Below, piece after piece: positions 29,573 to 38,936 of a DNA stretch of 64,000 nucleotides; the first letter of the stretch is position 1; each line of letters begins with the position of its first letter. Under the pieces are notes generated by a model. It was not told the DNA's origin. It saw only the letters and a list, made by a program, of their open reading frames with translations, and made no database searches. Source of the DNA: an uncultured Roseateles sp. (GTDB lineage Bacteria; Pseudomonadota; Gammaproteobacteria; Burkholderiales; Burkholderiaceae_C); the NCBI RefSeq assembly GCF_913777145.1, contig NZ_CAJYPS010000025.1:30705-94704 (forward strand), read 5' to 3'. The translations under genes were made by a program, and so were the position numbers.

Positions 29573-29626
29573 ACCGGGCCCAAATTTTGGCGTCCGGTTT
29601 TTTTTGCCCGCAACACGCCGGGCAAA
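29573..29626 (+). terminator. Terminator hairpin, with a competing second hairpin, in front of guaC
   Basis: Hairpin 1 pairs 29573-29580 with 29589-29598 (8 bp, 2-base bulge) and is followed by eight T residues (29598-29605). Hairpin 2 immediately after pairs 29603-29610 with 29619-29626 (8 bp). The CGGGC in arm 1 could pair instead with GCCCG at 29606-29610, so the two structures are mutually exclusive. It ends DUF3422 transcription or, if a guaC promoter lies just upstream (TAGAAT at 29562-29567), acts as an attenuator. Confidence 0.6.
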
Positions 29627-29706
29627 GGCCGGAAGAGCCAAGTCAAGCGCTCGCAGCCGAGGTCGCGCACTGCCTCAACGCGCACCGACACATGCGAACT
29701 TGAACC

Positions 29707-30684
29707 ATGGAAATCTTCGACTACGACAACATCCTGCTGCTGCCGCGCAAGTGCCGCGTGGACAGCCGCGCCGACTGCGACACCTCGGTGCAGTTCGGCC
29801 CCCATCGCTTCAAGCTGCCGGTGATGCCGGCCAATATGAAGACCGTGGTGGATGAAGCCATCACCGAACAGCTGGCCCGCGACGGCTACTTCTACGTGAT
29901 GCACCGCTTCGACCTGGACAGCCTGGCCTATGCGAAGAGCATGCGCGCCAAGGGCCTGCTGGTGTCGCTGTCGGTGGGCGTGAAGCCGGCCGACTACGAG
30001 CTGGTAGACCGCCTGGCGGCCGAGGGCGTGGGCGCCGACTACCTGACCATAGACATCGCGCACGGCCACGCCGAGAGCGTGCAGCGCATGATTGCCCACA
30101 TCAAGCAGAAGCTGCCCAGCGCCTTCGTGATCGCCGGCAACGTGGGCACGCCCGAGGCCGTCATCGACCTGGAGAACTGGGGCGCGGACGCGACCAAGGT
30201 CGGCGTCGGGCCGGGCAAGGTCTGCATCACGCGGCTCAAGACCGGCTTCGGCACCGGCGGCTGGCAGCTGTCGGCGCTGAAGTGGTGCGCCCGCGTGGCC
30301 ACCAAGCCCATCGTCGCGGACGGCGGCATACGCCACCATGGCGACATCGCCAAGAGCGTGCGCTTCGGCGCGTCCATGGTGATGATCGGCTCGCTGTTCG
30401 CGGGCCATGAGGAGTCGCCCGGCCAGACGGTGGAGGTCGACGGCAAGCGGTTCAAGGAGTACTACGGCTCGGCCAGCGACTTCAACAAGGGCGAGTACCG
30501 CCACGTCGAAGGCAAGCGCATCCTGGAGCCGGTCAAGGGCCGCCTGGCCGACACGCTGCGCGAGATGCAGGAAGACCTGCAGAGCTCCATCTCCTACGCC
30601 GGCGGCACCCAACTGGCCGACCTGAAGAAGGTGAACTACGTGGTGCTGGGCGGCGAGAACGCCGGCGAGCACCTGTTCATGTAA
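29707..30684 (+). CDS. guaC: GMP reductase
   Basis: The 325-residue TIM-barrel enzyme reduces GMP to IMP with NADPH in purine salvage. The IMPDH/GMPR family motifs are present: [14 protein letters not shown] at the start, the catalytic cysteine in [16 protein letters not shown], and the phosphate-binding [13 protein letters not shown] and [12 protein letters not shown]. It lacks the CBS domains of IMPDH. A 100-base leader with two overlapping hairpins precedes it. Confidence 0.94.
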   Translation: MEIFDYDNILLLPRKCRVDSRADCDTSVQFGPHRFKLPVMPANMKTVVDEAITEQLARDGYFYVMHRFDLDSLAYAKSMRAKGLLVSLSVGVKPADYELVDRLAAEGVGADYLTIDIAHGHAESVQRMIAHIKQKLPSAFVIAGNVGTPEAVIDLENWGADATKVGVGPGKVCITRLKTGFGTGGWQLSALKWCARVATKPIVADGGIRHHGDIAKSVRFGASMVMIGSLFAGHEESPGQTVEVDGKRFKEYYGSASDFNKGEYRHVEGKRILEPVKGRLADTLREMQEDLQSSISYAGGTQLADLKKVNYVVLGGENAGEHLFM

Positions 30685-30735
30685 GGCAACGCGGCGCGAG
30701 TCCCCCCGCGCCGCGCACGCCCGCCCCGCCCGGGG

Positions 30736-31965
30736 TCAGGGCGTGCCCTTGGCCGGCTTGGGATAGTGCCGGTTGATGTCTATGGGCACGGCGTAGGACG
30801 AACTCCAGGTCTGCTCGTGCAGCGCCGCCAGGCGCTCGGCCATGGCCTTGTCGCGCATCACCACCTCCAGGTTGCGCGACTTGTCCAGGTAGCCGCCGCT
30901 CCAGTTGCTGGTGCCCACCCAGGCCAGCTCGCCGTCTATGACCATGGTCTTGCTGTGGATCACACGGGCAAACGGGATGAAGCCGCTGCTGGCCTGCGGC
31001 AGCGTGACGATGCGGATTTCCACCTCGGGCAGCAGCGCCAGGCTCTTGAGGTGCTGGATGGCCGGCTCCTCGGTGTTCCAGTTCGACACCATCAGCTTGA
31101 CCTTGACGCCGCGCGCCGCGGCCGAGCGGATCGCGTTGTCTATCACCGCATAGAAGGGCCGGCGGCCGGGCGCATAGCTCAGCGGCGCATAGTCCAGCAG
31201 CTGCACCCTCACCTCCTTCTGCGCCTGGGCCAGCAGGCGCGGCAGCACCTCCTCGGAGTCGCCCACGCCCGGCGGGTTCCAGGCCTTGGGGCTGGCCAGC
31301 AAAAAGGTCTTCTGCGTGATGTCGAAGGGCTGGGCGGGCTGGGCCAGCGGGGTCACCGTCTGGCCGGCCGCCAGCCGCGCCTGGGCCTGCCAGTCCTGCT
31401 CGAAGATGGCCTGGATCTGGCCCACCACGGTGGCATCGGTGATGCGCAGGCCGGTCTCGTGGATGTGCTTGAGCGCGCGCCAGTCGAAGTTCTGACTGCC
31501 CACGAAGGCGGTGCGGCGGTCCACGGTGAAGTACTTGGCGTGGATGATGCCGCCGCTGCTGAGCTTGTCGTAGGCCAGCACGCGGAAGTCTATGCCGGGG
31601 ATGCGGCGCAGCCGCTCCAGCGTGGCCGCCTCGGACAGGCGCAGGCCGCGCTCCTCGATGAGGAAGCGGATCTTCACGCCGCGCGCGGCAGCCGCCTCCA
31701 GCGTCGTGATCAGCTCGTCCAGCGGCTCGCCGGGCTGGCCCGCCGCGTAGAACTGGGCGATGGAAATTTCCTCGCGCGCCGACTCGAACATCTCGCGCCA
31801 GACCTGCACCGGGCCGCGCAGATCGGGCGTGTCCAGCCGCGCCTCCACCGGCACCGTGTGCACCAGCTCGAAGCCGGGAATCGCGAAGTCCGCCTGCGCG
31901 GTCGCGCCCAGCAGACCCAGCAGCGCGCCCAGCGCCAGACGTTTGGGGAAGGAGGTGAAGGACAT
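30736..31965 (-). CDS. Secreted phospholipase D-family protein
   Basis: The 409-residue protein has a signal peptide (PKRLALGALLGLLGATAQA) and two HKD motifs, HAKYFTVD...GSQNFD (middle) and HSKTMVIDG...GTSNWSGG (C-terminal). These form the single active site of the phospholipase D superfamily, with two catalytic His residues. Substrates of such periplasmic members may be phospholipids, cardiolipin precursors or nucleic acid. AAGGAGGTG-like sequences sit within the first codons' upstream region. It is divergent from the amidase. Confidence 0.87.
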   Translation of the reverse strand: MSFTSFPKRLALGALLGLLGATAQADFAIPGFELVHTVPVEARLDTPDLRGPVQVWREMFESAREEISIAQFYAAGQPGEPLDELITTLEAAAARGVKIRFLIEERGLRLSEAATLERLRRIPGIDFRVLAYDKLSSGGIIHAKYFTVDRRTAFVGSQNFDWRALKHIHETGLRITDATVVGQIQAIFEQDWQAQARLAAGQTVTPLAQPAQPFDITQKTFLLASPKAWNPPGVGDSEEVLPRLLAQAQKEVRVQLLDYAPLSYAPGRRPFYAVIDNAIRSAAARGVKVKLMVSNWNTEEPAIQHLKSLALLPEVEIRIVTLPQASSGFIPFARVIHSKTMVIDGELAWVGTSNWSGGYLDKSRNLEVVMRDKAMAERLAALHEQTWSSSYAVPIDINRHYPKPAKGTP

Positions 31966-32092
31966 GAGCAGGCCTGTTGATGAACCGGGGCCGCAATATA
32001 CGGACCCGCGGCGACTCTGCCAGCCGTCATGGCCGTGCGGGCCAGAATCGCGCCCGACACCCACCGCCCCTCCACCCCGCCGACTCACCGCG

Positions 32093-33586
32093 ATGGACTT
32101 CCCCACCTACCGACAACACGACGCCACCGCCCTCGCCCAGGCCGTCGCCCAGGGCCGGACCACCGCGGCCGAGCTGCTGGCGCTGGCCGAGCAGCGCCTG
32201 GCCGAGGTGCAGCCCCACATCAACCCGGTCTGCCTGGCGCTGCCCGCCCAGGCGCGCGAGCAGCTGGCGCGCGGCCAGAGCGGCCCGCTGGCCGGCGTGC
32301 CCCTGCTGGTCAAGGACGCGGTGCACGACTACGCCGGCACGCCCACCGCCTGCGGCAGCCGCGCGCTGGCCGGCCTGCCGCCGGCGCGCGAACACGCCCA
32401 CATCGTGCGCCGCCTGCTGGACGCGGGCGCGGTGATCTTCGGCAAGACCAACACGCCCGAGCTCGCGCTCAAGGGTGTGACCGACCCGCGAGCCTTCGGC
32501 CGCAGCAGCAACCCCTGGGATGTGAGCCGCACGCCTGGTGGCAGCAGCGGCGGCTCGGCGGCGGCGGTGGCCGCGGGCGTGGTGCCCATGGCGGCCGGCA
32601 ATGACGGCGGCGGCTCCATCCGCATCCCGGCCGCCTGCTGCGGTCTGGTGGGGCTCAAGCCCTCGAGGGGCCGCATCTCCGTGGGGCCAGGTCTGAACGA
32701 GGTGTGGTTCGGCGCCAGCAGCGACGGCGTGCTGTCGCGCAGCGTGCGCGACACGGCGCTGGCACTGGACCTGCTGGCCGGCCCCGAGCCCGGCGACCCC
32801 ATCGCGCTGCCGCGCCCGGCCACCGCCTTCGTCGACCAGAGCCACCAGCCGCTGCGCCGGCTGCGCATCGCTTGGTGCGCGGACTCGCCGATCGGCGAGC
32901 CGGTGCACGACGAGGCCCGGCTGGCGGTGGAACGCACGGTGCAGTTGCTGCGCGAGCTGGGCCACGAGGTCGAGCCCGCCGCGCCGGACATCGATGGCCG
33001 CGCGCTGGCACGCAGCTACCTGCACATCTACTTCGGCCAGGTGCCGGCGGACGTGGACCGCGCGGTGGCCGCCGGCGCCCGCGAAGCCGACTTCGAGCCG
33101 CTGACCCGTCTGCTGGCCACGCTGGGCCGCGCCACCAGCGCCGGCCGCCTGACCGCCGAGCTGCAGCGCTGGAACGATTACGCCCGCGCGCTGGCGCGCC
33201 TGCACGCGCGCTACGACGTCTACCTCACGCCCACGCTGGCCTCGCCGCCGGTCACCCACGGCACGGGCGACCCGCCGGCGCTGCAGATCGCCGCGCTGGG
33301 CGCGCTGCGCGCCAGCGGCCTGCTGTCGCTGCTGGCCCGTGCGGGCTGGCTGGACGGCGTGGTCAACCAGATGGCCAGCGACAACCTGCGCCATGTGCCC
33401 TTCACCCAGCTGGCCAACCTGACTGGCGTGCCGGCGATCTCGCTGCCGCTGCACTGGACGGCCGACGACCTGCCGCTGGGCCTGCAGTTCAGCGCGGCGG
33501 CCGGCGAGGAGGGCCTGCTGCTGCAACTGGCCACCGAGCTGGAGCAGGCGCGGCCCTGGTTTGACCGCATCCCCCCGCTTGCCTGA
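32093..33586 (+). CDS. Amidase (amidase-signature family)
   Basis: The 497-residue enzyme has the Ser-cisSer-Lys triad motifs: Lys in VPLLVKDAVHD (about residue 80) and the two serines in SRTPGGSSGGSAAAVAAG (about residue 148), followed by GNDGGGSIRIPAACCGLVGL. The family hydrolyses amides, including aryl amides, carbamates or oligomeric waste amides. It has no GatB/GatA partners nearby, so it is not part of tRNA amidation. The ATG at 32093 is the first with family N-terminal similarity. The gene converges with the sensor kinase. Confidence 0.88.
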   Translation: MDFPTYRQHDATALAQAVAQGRTTAAELLALAEQRLAEVQPHINPVCLALPAQAREQLARGQSGPLAGVPLLVKDAVHDYAGTPTACGSRALAGLPPAREHAHIVRRLLDAGAVIFGKTNTPELALKGVTDPRAFGRSSNPWDVSRTPGGSSGGSAAAVAAGVVPMAAGNDGGGSIRIPAACCGLVGLKPSRGRISVGPGLNEVWFGASSDGVLSRSVRDTALALDLLAGPEPGDPIALPRPATAFVDQSHQPLRRLRIAWCADSPIGEPVHDEARLAVERTVQLLRELGHEVEPAAPDIDGRALARSYLHIYFGQVPADVDRAVAAGAREADFEPLTRLLATLGRATSAGRLTAELQRWNDYARALARLHARYDVYLTPTLASPPVTHGTGDPPALQIAALGALRASGLLSLLARAGWLDGVVNQMASDNLRHVPFTQLANLTGVPAISLPLHWTADDLPLGLQFSAAAGEEGLLLQLATELEQARPWFDRIPPLA

Positions 33587-33588
33587 GT

Positions 33589-34671
33589 TCAGCTGAAGCG
33601 CACCGAGGCCTCGAAACCCGGCTGGGCATTGCGCAGCACCAGGCGCGTGCCATGGGCCTCGGCCACCAGCCGGCACAGGCACAGGCCCAGGCCCACGCCG
33701 CCGTCGTGCCGGGTGCGCGCCGCATCCGGCCGGTAAAAGGGCTGACCCAGCTGCGCCAGTGCCTCGGCCGGCACGCCGGGGCCGAGGTCGCGCACCGTGA
33801 GGCGCTGGCCGGCGCCCTCGCGGCTCAGGCTCAGCTGCACCTGGCCCTGCGCCGGGTCGTGGTGACGCAGTGCGTTGTGCACCAGGTTGCGCAGCAGCAG
33901 CTGCACGCGCAGCCGGTCCAGCATCAGCGGCGGCAGCCCGTCGTCGATGGACAAGGCGACACCGGGCTGGGCCTGCTCCCGCAGCAGCTCGGCCAGCGAC
34001 ACCGCCTCCCGCTGCAGCGCGCTGTGGCCAGCGCCCAGGCGCTCGCTCTCCAGCAAGGCGCTGATGAGGTCGCGCATCTGCGCCAGCTCGTCCAGCAAGG
34101 CGCCGCGCGACGGTCCCTCGGCCACCAGCTCCGCATGCAGGCGCGCACGCGTCAGCGGGCTGCGCAGCTCGTGGCTGATCGCCAGCAGCAGCGCGCGCTT
34201 GCCGTCCAGCATGGCCTGGATGTCGCAGGCCATCTGGTTGAAGCGCCGCGTCAGGTCGCCGATCTCGTCGCGGTGCACCACCGGCACGCGGTGGTCCAGC
34301 TCACCGCGGCCGAAGGCCTGGGCGCCCTGCGCCAGCAGTTGCAGCGGCCGCACCATGTGGCGTATCGCACCGAAGGCCGCCGCTGTCACCAGCAGCAGCG
34401 CGGGCACGGCCCACCACAGGCTCAGCGCATGACCCATCGCCGCCCCCAGGATGGCACTGCTGAGCAGGGCCAGCAGCAGAAAGACCGCGATCAGCCGCGC
34501 GCCCAGCGAGTGCTTGAAGCGCCCATGGTGATGGTGCCAGCGCCGGTGCCAGCGCTGCTTTACCCGCCAGCGCTGTTGCCAGCTGTGGCGGCGCCAGCGT
34601 CGCAGCCGCTGGCGGCGGCGCTCGCGGCCATGGTGGTCGTAGGCGTGCAGCCGCCTCACGCTGGACCTCAT
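33589..34671 (-). CDS. Membrane sensor histidine kinase with an Arg/His/Trp-rich N-terminus
   Basis: The 360-residue kinase has about 54 leading residues with 18 Arg, 10 His and 5 Trp (for example RRWHHHHGRFK), then two membrane helices (LIAVFLLLALLSSAILGAA and WWAVPALLLVTAAAFGA) with almost no periplasmic loop. A HAMP region (HMVRPLQLL to IGDLTRRFNQM), the phosphoacceptor HELRSPLTRARL, and the ATPase N, G1 and G2 boxes (NLVHNALRHHD, RDLGPGVP, GGVGLGLCL) follow. Its ATG overlaps the response-regulator stop. With no real periplasmic domain, the signal is likely sensed in the membrane or cytosol. Confidence 0.92.
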   Translation of the reverse strand: MRSSVRRLHAYDHHGRERRRQRLRRWRRHSWQQRWRVKQRWHRRWHHHHGRFKHSLGARLIAVFLLLALLSSAILGAAMGHALSLWWAVPALLLVTAAAFGAIRHMVRPLQLLAQGAQAFGRGELDHRVPVVHRDEIGDLTRRFNQMACDIQAMLDGKRALLLAISHELRSPLTRARLHAELVAEGPSRGALLDELAQMRDLISALLESERLGAGHSALQREAVSLAELLREQAQPGVALSIDDGLPPLMLDRLRVQLLLRNLVHNALRHHDPAQGQVQLSLSREGAGQRLTVRDLGPGVPAEALAQLGQPFYRPDAARTRHDGGVGLGLCLCRLVAEAHGTRLVLRNAQPGFEASVRFS

Positions 34672-35369
34672 GCCGCCCCCAGGGCCGGCAGCGCCAGGCA
34701 GTAGCCGGCGTTGCGCAGCGTCTTCACCGCCTCCAGCGGCTCCAGCTTGCGGCGCAGCCGGCTCACCAGGATGTCCACCGCGCGGGTGTAGAGCTCGGCC
34801 TCCTGGCCGCGCAGCTGGTTCAGGATCTCGTCGCGCGACAGCACGCGGCCCGGCTCGCGGGCCAGCATCAGCAGCAGCTCGTATTCGGTGCTGGTCAGCT
34901 CCACCACCTGCCCGCGCACCTGCACCACGCGGCGTACCGTGTCCAGCTCCAGGCCCTCGAAGCTCAGCCGCCCGGGCGCGGACGGCGCCGGGGCGAAGCG
35001 CAGGCGGCGCAGCACGGTCTGCAGCCGCGCGGCCAGCTCGCGCGGCTCGAAGGGCTTGGGCAGATAGTCGTCGGCGCCCAGCTCCAGGCCCACGACGCGA
35101 TCGGTCAGGTCGCCGCGCGCGGTCAGCATCAGCACCGGCATGTGCTGCCAGGACTCGCCGCTGGCGCGCAGGCGACGGCAGAACTCGAAGCCGTCCATCT
35201 CCGGCAGCATGCCGTCCAGGATCAGCGCATCGAAGCGCTGCTCGGCCAGCCGGCGCAGCGCCTCGCTGGGGCGGGTCACCGCCTCCAGCTGGAAATCGAA
35301 ACGTGCCAGGTATTGCGCCAGCGGCCCGGCCAGCGCCTCGTCATCATCAAGCAGCAGCAGTCTTGCCAT
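34668..35369 (-). CDS. OmpR-family response regulator
   Basis: The 233-residue regulator has a receiver domain (acidic LLLDDDEA, phosphoacceptor Asp52 in LILDGMLPEMDG, Lys in GADDYLPKPFEPREL). A winged-helix C-terminal domain (ELTSTEYELLLMLAREPGRVLSRDEI, RAVDILVSRLRRKLEP) marks the OmpR/PhoB class. The start lies inside the ferredoxin gene; the ATG at 35369 is chosen because it directly precedes the first beta-strand, with an alternative at 35381. The stop overlaps the kinase start, so translation is coupled. Confidence 0.92.
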   Translation of the reverse strand: MARLLLLDDDEALAGPLAQYLARFDFQLEAVTRPSEALRRLAEQRFDALILDGMLPEMDGFEFCRRLRASGESWQHMPVLMLTARGDLTDRVVGLELGADDYLPKPFEPRELAARLQTVLRRLRFAPAPSAPGRLSFEGLELDTVRRVVQVRGQVVELTSTEYELLLMLAREPGRVLSRDEILNQLRGQEAELYTRAVDILVSRLRRKLEPLEAVKTLRNAGYCLALPALGAA

Positions 35370-35658
35370 CGTGCAGTCCATTGTGCCCACGGCGCACCAG
35401 CGTGATGGCCCGCTCGGGGCAGGCGCTCACGCACAGCCCGCAGCCATTGCAGGCGTCCAGCCGCGGCGTCTGTGCCTGGCGCCAGCCGTGCGCATAGCCC
35501 TTGAGCAGGCCGCCTAGGCCCAGGCCCTGGCGCTGCTCGGGCGGCAGCACACCGACGCTGAACACCGCCTGCGGGCAGACGAACACACAGTCGCCCTTGC
35601 CCTCGCAACGCTTGCGGTTGATGCGCGGGGCCAGCGCAGGCTTGCCCGGCTCAGTCAT
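35347..35658 (-). CDS. Dicluster ferredoxin-like protein
   Basis: The 103-residue protein has two iron-sulfur motifs. The second is canonical ([12 protein letters not shown]). The first reads [12 protein letters not shown], that is C-x5-C-x3-CP with one Cys fewer than usual, so it might hold a [3Fe-4S] cluster as in seven-iron ferredoxins, or need another ligand. The function is probably small-scale electron transfer or redox sensing. It overlaps the response regulator by 23 bases and the small ORF upstream by eight, so all four genes are likely one transcript. Confidence 0.82.
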   Translation of the reverse strand: MTEPGKPALAPRINRKRCEGKGDCVFVCPQAVFSVGVLPPEQRQGLGLGGLLKGYAHGWRQAQTPRLDACNGCGLCVSACPERAITLVRRGHNGLHDGKTAAA

Positions 35659-35848
35659 GGTGGACGACCGAACGGCTTGTGCCCTCGGGGCGGTGCGGCG
35701 GCAACGGCCAGTGCCAGGCCGGGTCCTGGCCCGGCCCGACCTCGCGTAGTGGCTCGACCTCGCGGAGGCTGGCGGGCGGCAGCGCATCGGGCGCGAACGA
35801 CCAGCGGCGGAAATTGGGATGCAGGGTCCAGTGTTGACGGTGGGCCAT
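35651..35848 (-). CDS. Small hypothetical protein preceding the ferredoxin
   Basis: A 65-residue open frame (start [18 protein letters not shown]) overlaps the ferredoxin start by eight bases. Its sequence is Trp-, Pro- and His-rich with no membrane helix. The tight overlap suggests it is real, but no good ribosome-binding site precedes the ATG and I know no family for it. It could be an N-terminally misassigned leader. Confidence 0.4.
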   Translation of the reverse strand: MAHRQHWTLHPNFRRWSFAPDALPPASLREVEPLREVGPGQDPAWHWPLPPHRPEGTSRSVVHHD

Positions 35849-36087
35849 GGGGGCTGGGGCGCGGTGCGCAGGCAGGGGATTGGGGTGGCGCCATGCTCGC
35901 GAACCCCGGCCCAGGGGGCATCTCGGCGCGGTATCGCCGGGTTTCGTTTTGTATCGACGCCCCCACATTCCCAGCATCAGTGCGTGGCCGGCGGGCAGAC
36001 GAGCGGCCATTCCCTAGAATTCCGCCCTTCCCTCAGACCCCTCGGCCCGCTGCGCCCGCAGCGTGCCTCACCCACAGAGAACGCTCC

Positions 36088-38901
36088 GTGACCGAACTCG
36101 CCAAGTCCTTCGAACCCGCCGCGCTGGAAGCCCAATGGGGTCCCAAGTGGGAGGCCAGCGGCGTCTACAAGCCCTCGCTGGACCCGGCCAAGCCCTCGTT
36201 CTCCATCCAGCTGCCGCCGCCCAATGTGACCGGCACGCTGCACATGGGCCACGCGTTCAACCAGACGGTGATGGACTCGCTGACGCGCTACCACCGCATG
36301 CTGGGCCACAACACGCTGTGGGTGCCGGGCACCGACCACGCCGGCATCGCCACGCAGATCGTCGTGGAGCGCCAACTGCAGAGCGCCGGACAGAGCCGCC
36401 ATGATCTCGGCCGCAAGAATTTCGTCGCCCGCGTGTGGGAGTGGAAGCAGCAGAGCGGCAACACCATCACCGGCCAGATGCGCCGCCTGGGCGATTCGGT
36501 CTCGTGGGAGCACGAGTACTTCACCATGGACGAGAAGCTGTCCAAGGTGGTGGTCGAGACCTTTGTGCGCCTCTATGAGGAAGGCCTGATCTACCGCGGC
36601 AAGCGCCTGGTGTCCTGGGACCCGGTGCTGCAGTCAGCGGTGTCGGATCTGGAGGTCAGCTCCGAGGAGGAAGACGGCTCGCTGTGGCATATCCGCTACC
36701 CGCTGGCGGACGGCTCGGGCGAGCTGGTCGTGGCCACCACCCGCCCCGAGACGCTGCTGGGCGACGTGGCCGTGATGGTCCACCCCGAGGACGAGCGCTA
36801 CAGCGCGCTGATCGGCAAGAAAGTGAAGCTGCCGCTGACCGACCGCGAGATCCCGGTGATCGCGGACGACTATGTGGACCGCGAATTCGGCACCGGCGTC
36901 GTCAAGGTCACGCCGGCGCACGACACCAATGACTATGCGGTGGGCCAGCGCCACGGCCTGCCCATGATCTCGGTGCTGGACCTGCAGGCCCGCATCAACG
37001 ACAACGCCCCCGAGGCCTACCGCGGCCTGGACCGTTTCGTGGCCCGCAAGAAGATCGTCGCGGACCTGGACGCCCTGGGTCTGCTGGCCGAGGTCAAGAA
37101 GCACAAGCTGCAGGTGCCGCGCTGCGAGCGCACCGGCCAGGTGGTGGAGCCCATGCTGACCGACCAGTGGTTCGTCGCGATGACCAAGCCCGGCGCCGAC
37201 GGCAGCAGCATCGCGTCCAAGGCCATCGCCGCGGTCGAGACCGGCGCGGTGAAGTTCCATCCCGAGCAATGGGTCAACACCTACAACCACTGGATGTCCA
37301 ACATCCAGGACTGGTGCATCTCGCGCCAGCTGTGGTGGGGCCACCAGATCCCGGCCTGGTATGGCACGAACGGCGAGCTGTTCGTCGCGCGCAGCGAGGA
37401 AGACGCCCGCGCCCAGGCCACGGCCGCGGGCTACACCGGTGAGCTGAGCCGCGACCCGGACGTGCTGGACACCTGGTATTCGTCCGCGCTGGTGCCCTTC
37501 TCCACGCTGGGCTGGCCCGAGAAGACGCTGGAGCAGCAGCTGTTCCTGCCGTCCTCGGTGCTGGTGACCGGCTACGACATTATTTTCTTCTGGGTCGCCC
37601 GGATGATCATGATGACGACCCACTTCACCGGCCAGGTGCCGTTCAAGGACGTCTACATCCACGGCCTGGTGCGCGACTCGCAGGGCCAGAAGATGAGCAA
37701 GTCCGAGGGCAATGTGCTGGACCCGGTGGACCTGATCCAGGGCGTGGACCTGGACACGCTGATCCAGAAGTCCACCACCGGTCTGCGCAAGCCCGAGACA
37801 GCGCCCAAGGTCGCAGCCCGCGTGAAGAAGGAGTTCCCCGAAGGCATGCCCGCCTACGGCGCGGATGCACTGCGCTTCACGATGGCGTCCTATGCCACGC
37901 TGGGCCGCAACATCAACTTCGACACCAAGCGCTGCGAGGGCTACCGCAACTTCTGCAACAAGCTCTGGAACGCGACCCGCTTCGTGCTGATGAACACCCA
38001 GGGCCAGGACTGCGGCCTGGCACACGAGCAAGGCGTCTGCCCGCCGGGCTACAACCGCTTCTCGCAGGCCGACCGCTGGATCACCAGCGAGCTGCAGCGC
38101 GTCGAGGCCGCGGTGGCCCAGGGCTTTGCCGAGTACCGGCTGGACAACGTCGCCAACAGCCTCTACAGCTTCGTGTGGGACGAGTACTGCGACTGGTACC
38201 TGGAGATCGCCAAGGTGCAGATCCAGACCGGTGACGAAAGCCAGCAGCGCGCCACCCGCCGCACGCTGATCCGCGTGCTGGAGACCACGCTGCGCCTGCT
38301 GCACCCCATCGCCCCCTTCATCACCGAGGAGCTGTGGCAGACGGTGGCCCCGGTGGCCGGACGCAAGAGCGCCGAGTTCATCGGCCAGGCCGCCTACCCG
38401 GTGGCCCAGCCCGAGCGCATTGATGCCGCGGCCGACGCCTGGATGGCCCAGCTCAAGGATGTGGTGGGCACCTGCCGCAGCCTGCGCAGCGAGATGAACC
38501 TCAGCCCGGCCGAGCGCGTGCCGCTGCTGGTGGGCGGTGACCTGTCCTTCCTGCGCGAGGCCGCACCGGTGCTCAAGGTGCTGGCCAAGCTCAGCGCGGT
38601 CGAGCTGATCGAGGACGAGGCCGAGTTCGCCCAGCAAAGCGCCACCGCCCCGGTGCTGGTGCACGGCGCGGCCAAGCTGGCGCTGAAGGTGGAGATCGAT
38701 GTCGAGGCCGAGCGCGCCCGCCTGGGCAAGGAGATCACGCGCCTGGATGGTGAGATCACCAAGGCCCAGGCCAAGCTGTCCAACGAGAGCTTCGTGGCCC
38801 GCGCGCCCGCCGCCGTGGTGGAACAGGAGCGCGGCCGCGTGGCCGAGTTCCAGGCCACCGTGGCCCGTCTGCGCGAGCAGCTGGCCCGCCTGCCGGCCTG
38901 A
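36088..38901 (+). CDS. valS: Valyl-tRNA synthetase
   Basis: The 937-residue class I synthetase charges tRNA-Val. It has the HIGH-type motif [15 protein letters not shown], the KMSKS motif ([14 protein letters not shown]), a large editing insertion ([15 protein letters not shown]), and a C-terminal coiled coil ([20 protein letters not shown]). The start is a GTG ([13 protein letters not shown]) with AGAGAA upstream, since no nearby ATG fits the family. It is divergent from the small ORF/ferredoxin operon and has a 239-base upstream gap in which no other gene is recognised. Confidence 0.96.
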   Translation: MTELAKSFEPAALEAQWGPKWEASGVYKPSLDPAKPSFSIQLPPPNVTGTLHMGHAFNQTVMDSLTRYHRMLGHNTLWVPGTDHAGIATQIVVERQLQSAGQSRHDLGRKNFVARVWEWKQQSGNTITGQMRRLGDSVSWEHEYFTMDEKLSKVVVETFVRLYEEGLIYRGKRLVSWDPVLQSAVSDLEVSSEEEDGSLWHIRYPLADGSGELVVATTRPETLLGDVAVMVHPEDERYSALIGKKVKLPLTDREIPVIADDYVDREFGTGVVKVTPAHDTNDYAVGQRHGLPMISVLDLQARINDNAPEAYRGLDRFVARKKIVADLDALGLLAEVKKHKLQVPRCERTGQVVEPMLTDQWFVAMTKPGADGSSIASKAIAAVETGAVKFHPEQWVNTYNHWMSNIQDWCISRQLWWGHQIPAWYGTNGELFVARSEEDARAQATAAGYTGELSRDPDVLDTWYSSALVPFSTLGWPEKTLEQQLFLPSSVLVTGYDIIFFWVARMIMMTTHFTGQVPFKDVYIHGLVRDSQGQKMSKSEGNVLDPVDLIQGVDLDTLIQKSTTGLRKPETAPKVAARVKKEFPEGMPAYGADALRFTMASYATLGRNINFDTKRCEGYRNFCNKLWNATRFVLMNTQGQDCGLAHEQGVCPPGYNRFSQADRWITSELQRVEAAVAQGFAEYRLDNVANSLYSFVWDEYCDWYLEIAKVQIQTGDESQQRATRRTLIRVLETTLRLLHPIAPFITEELWQTVAPVAGRKSAEFIGQAAYPVAQPERIDAAADAWMAQLKDVVGTCRSLRSEMNLSPAERVPLLVGGDLSFLREAAPVLKVLAKLSAVELIEDEAEFAQQSATAPVLVHGAAKLALKVEIDVEAERARLGKEITRLDGEITKAQAKLSNESFVARAPAAVVEQERGRVAEFQATVARLREQLARLPA

Positions 38902-38910
38902 AGCACCTCA

Positions 38911-38932
38911 CGCCGGGCCGCGGGGCCCGGCG
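38911..38932. terminator. Hairpin between convergent valS and hydroxyacid dehydrogenase genes
   Basis: A perfect 9-bp G+C stem (38911-38919 with 38924-38932) and a 4-base loop lie between the two stop codons. No T run follows, so it may not terminate by itself. Confidence 0.35.
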
Positions 38933-38936
38933 GCAT

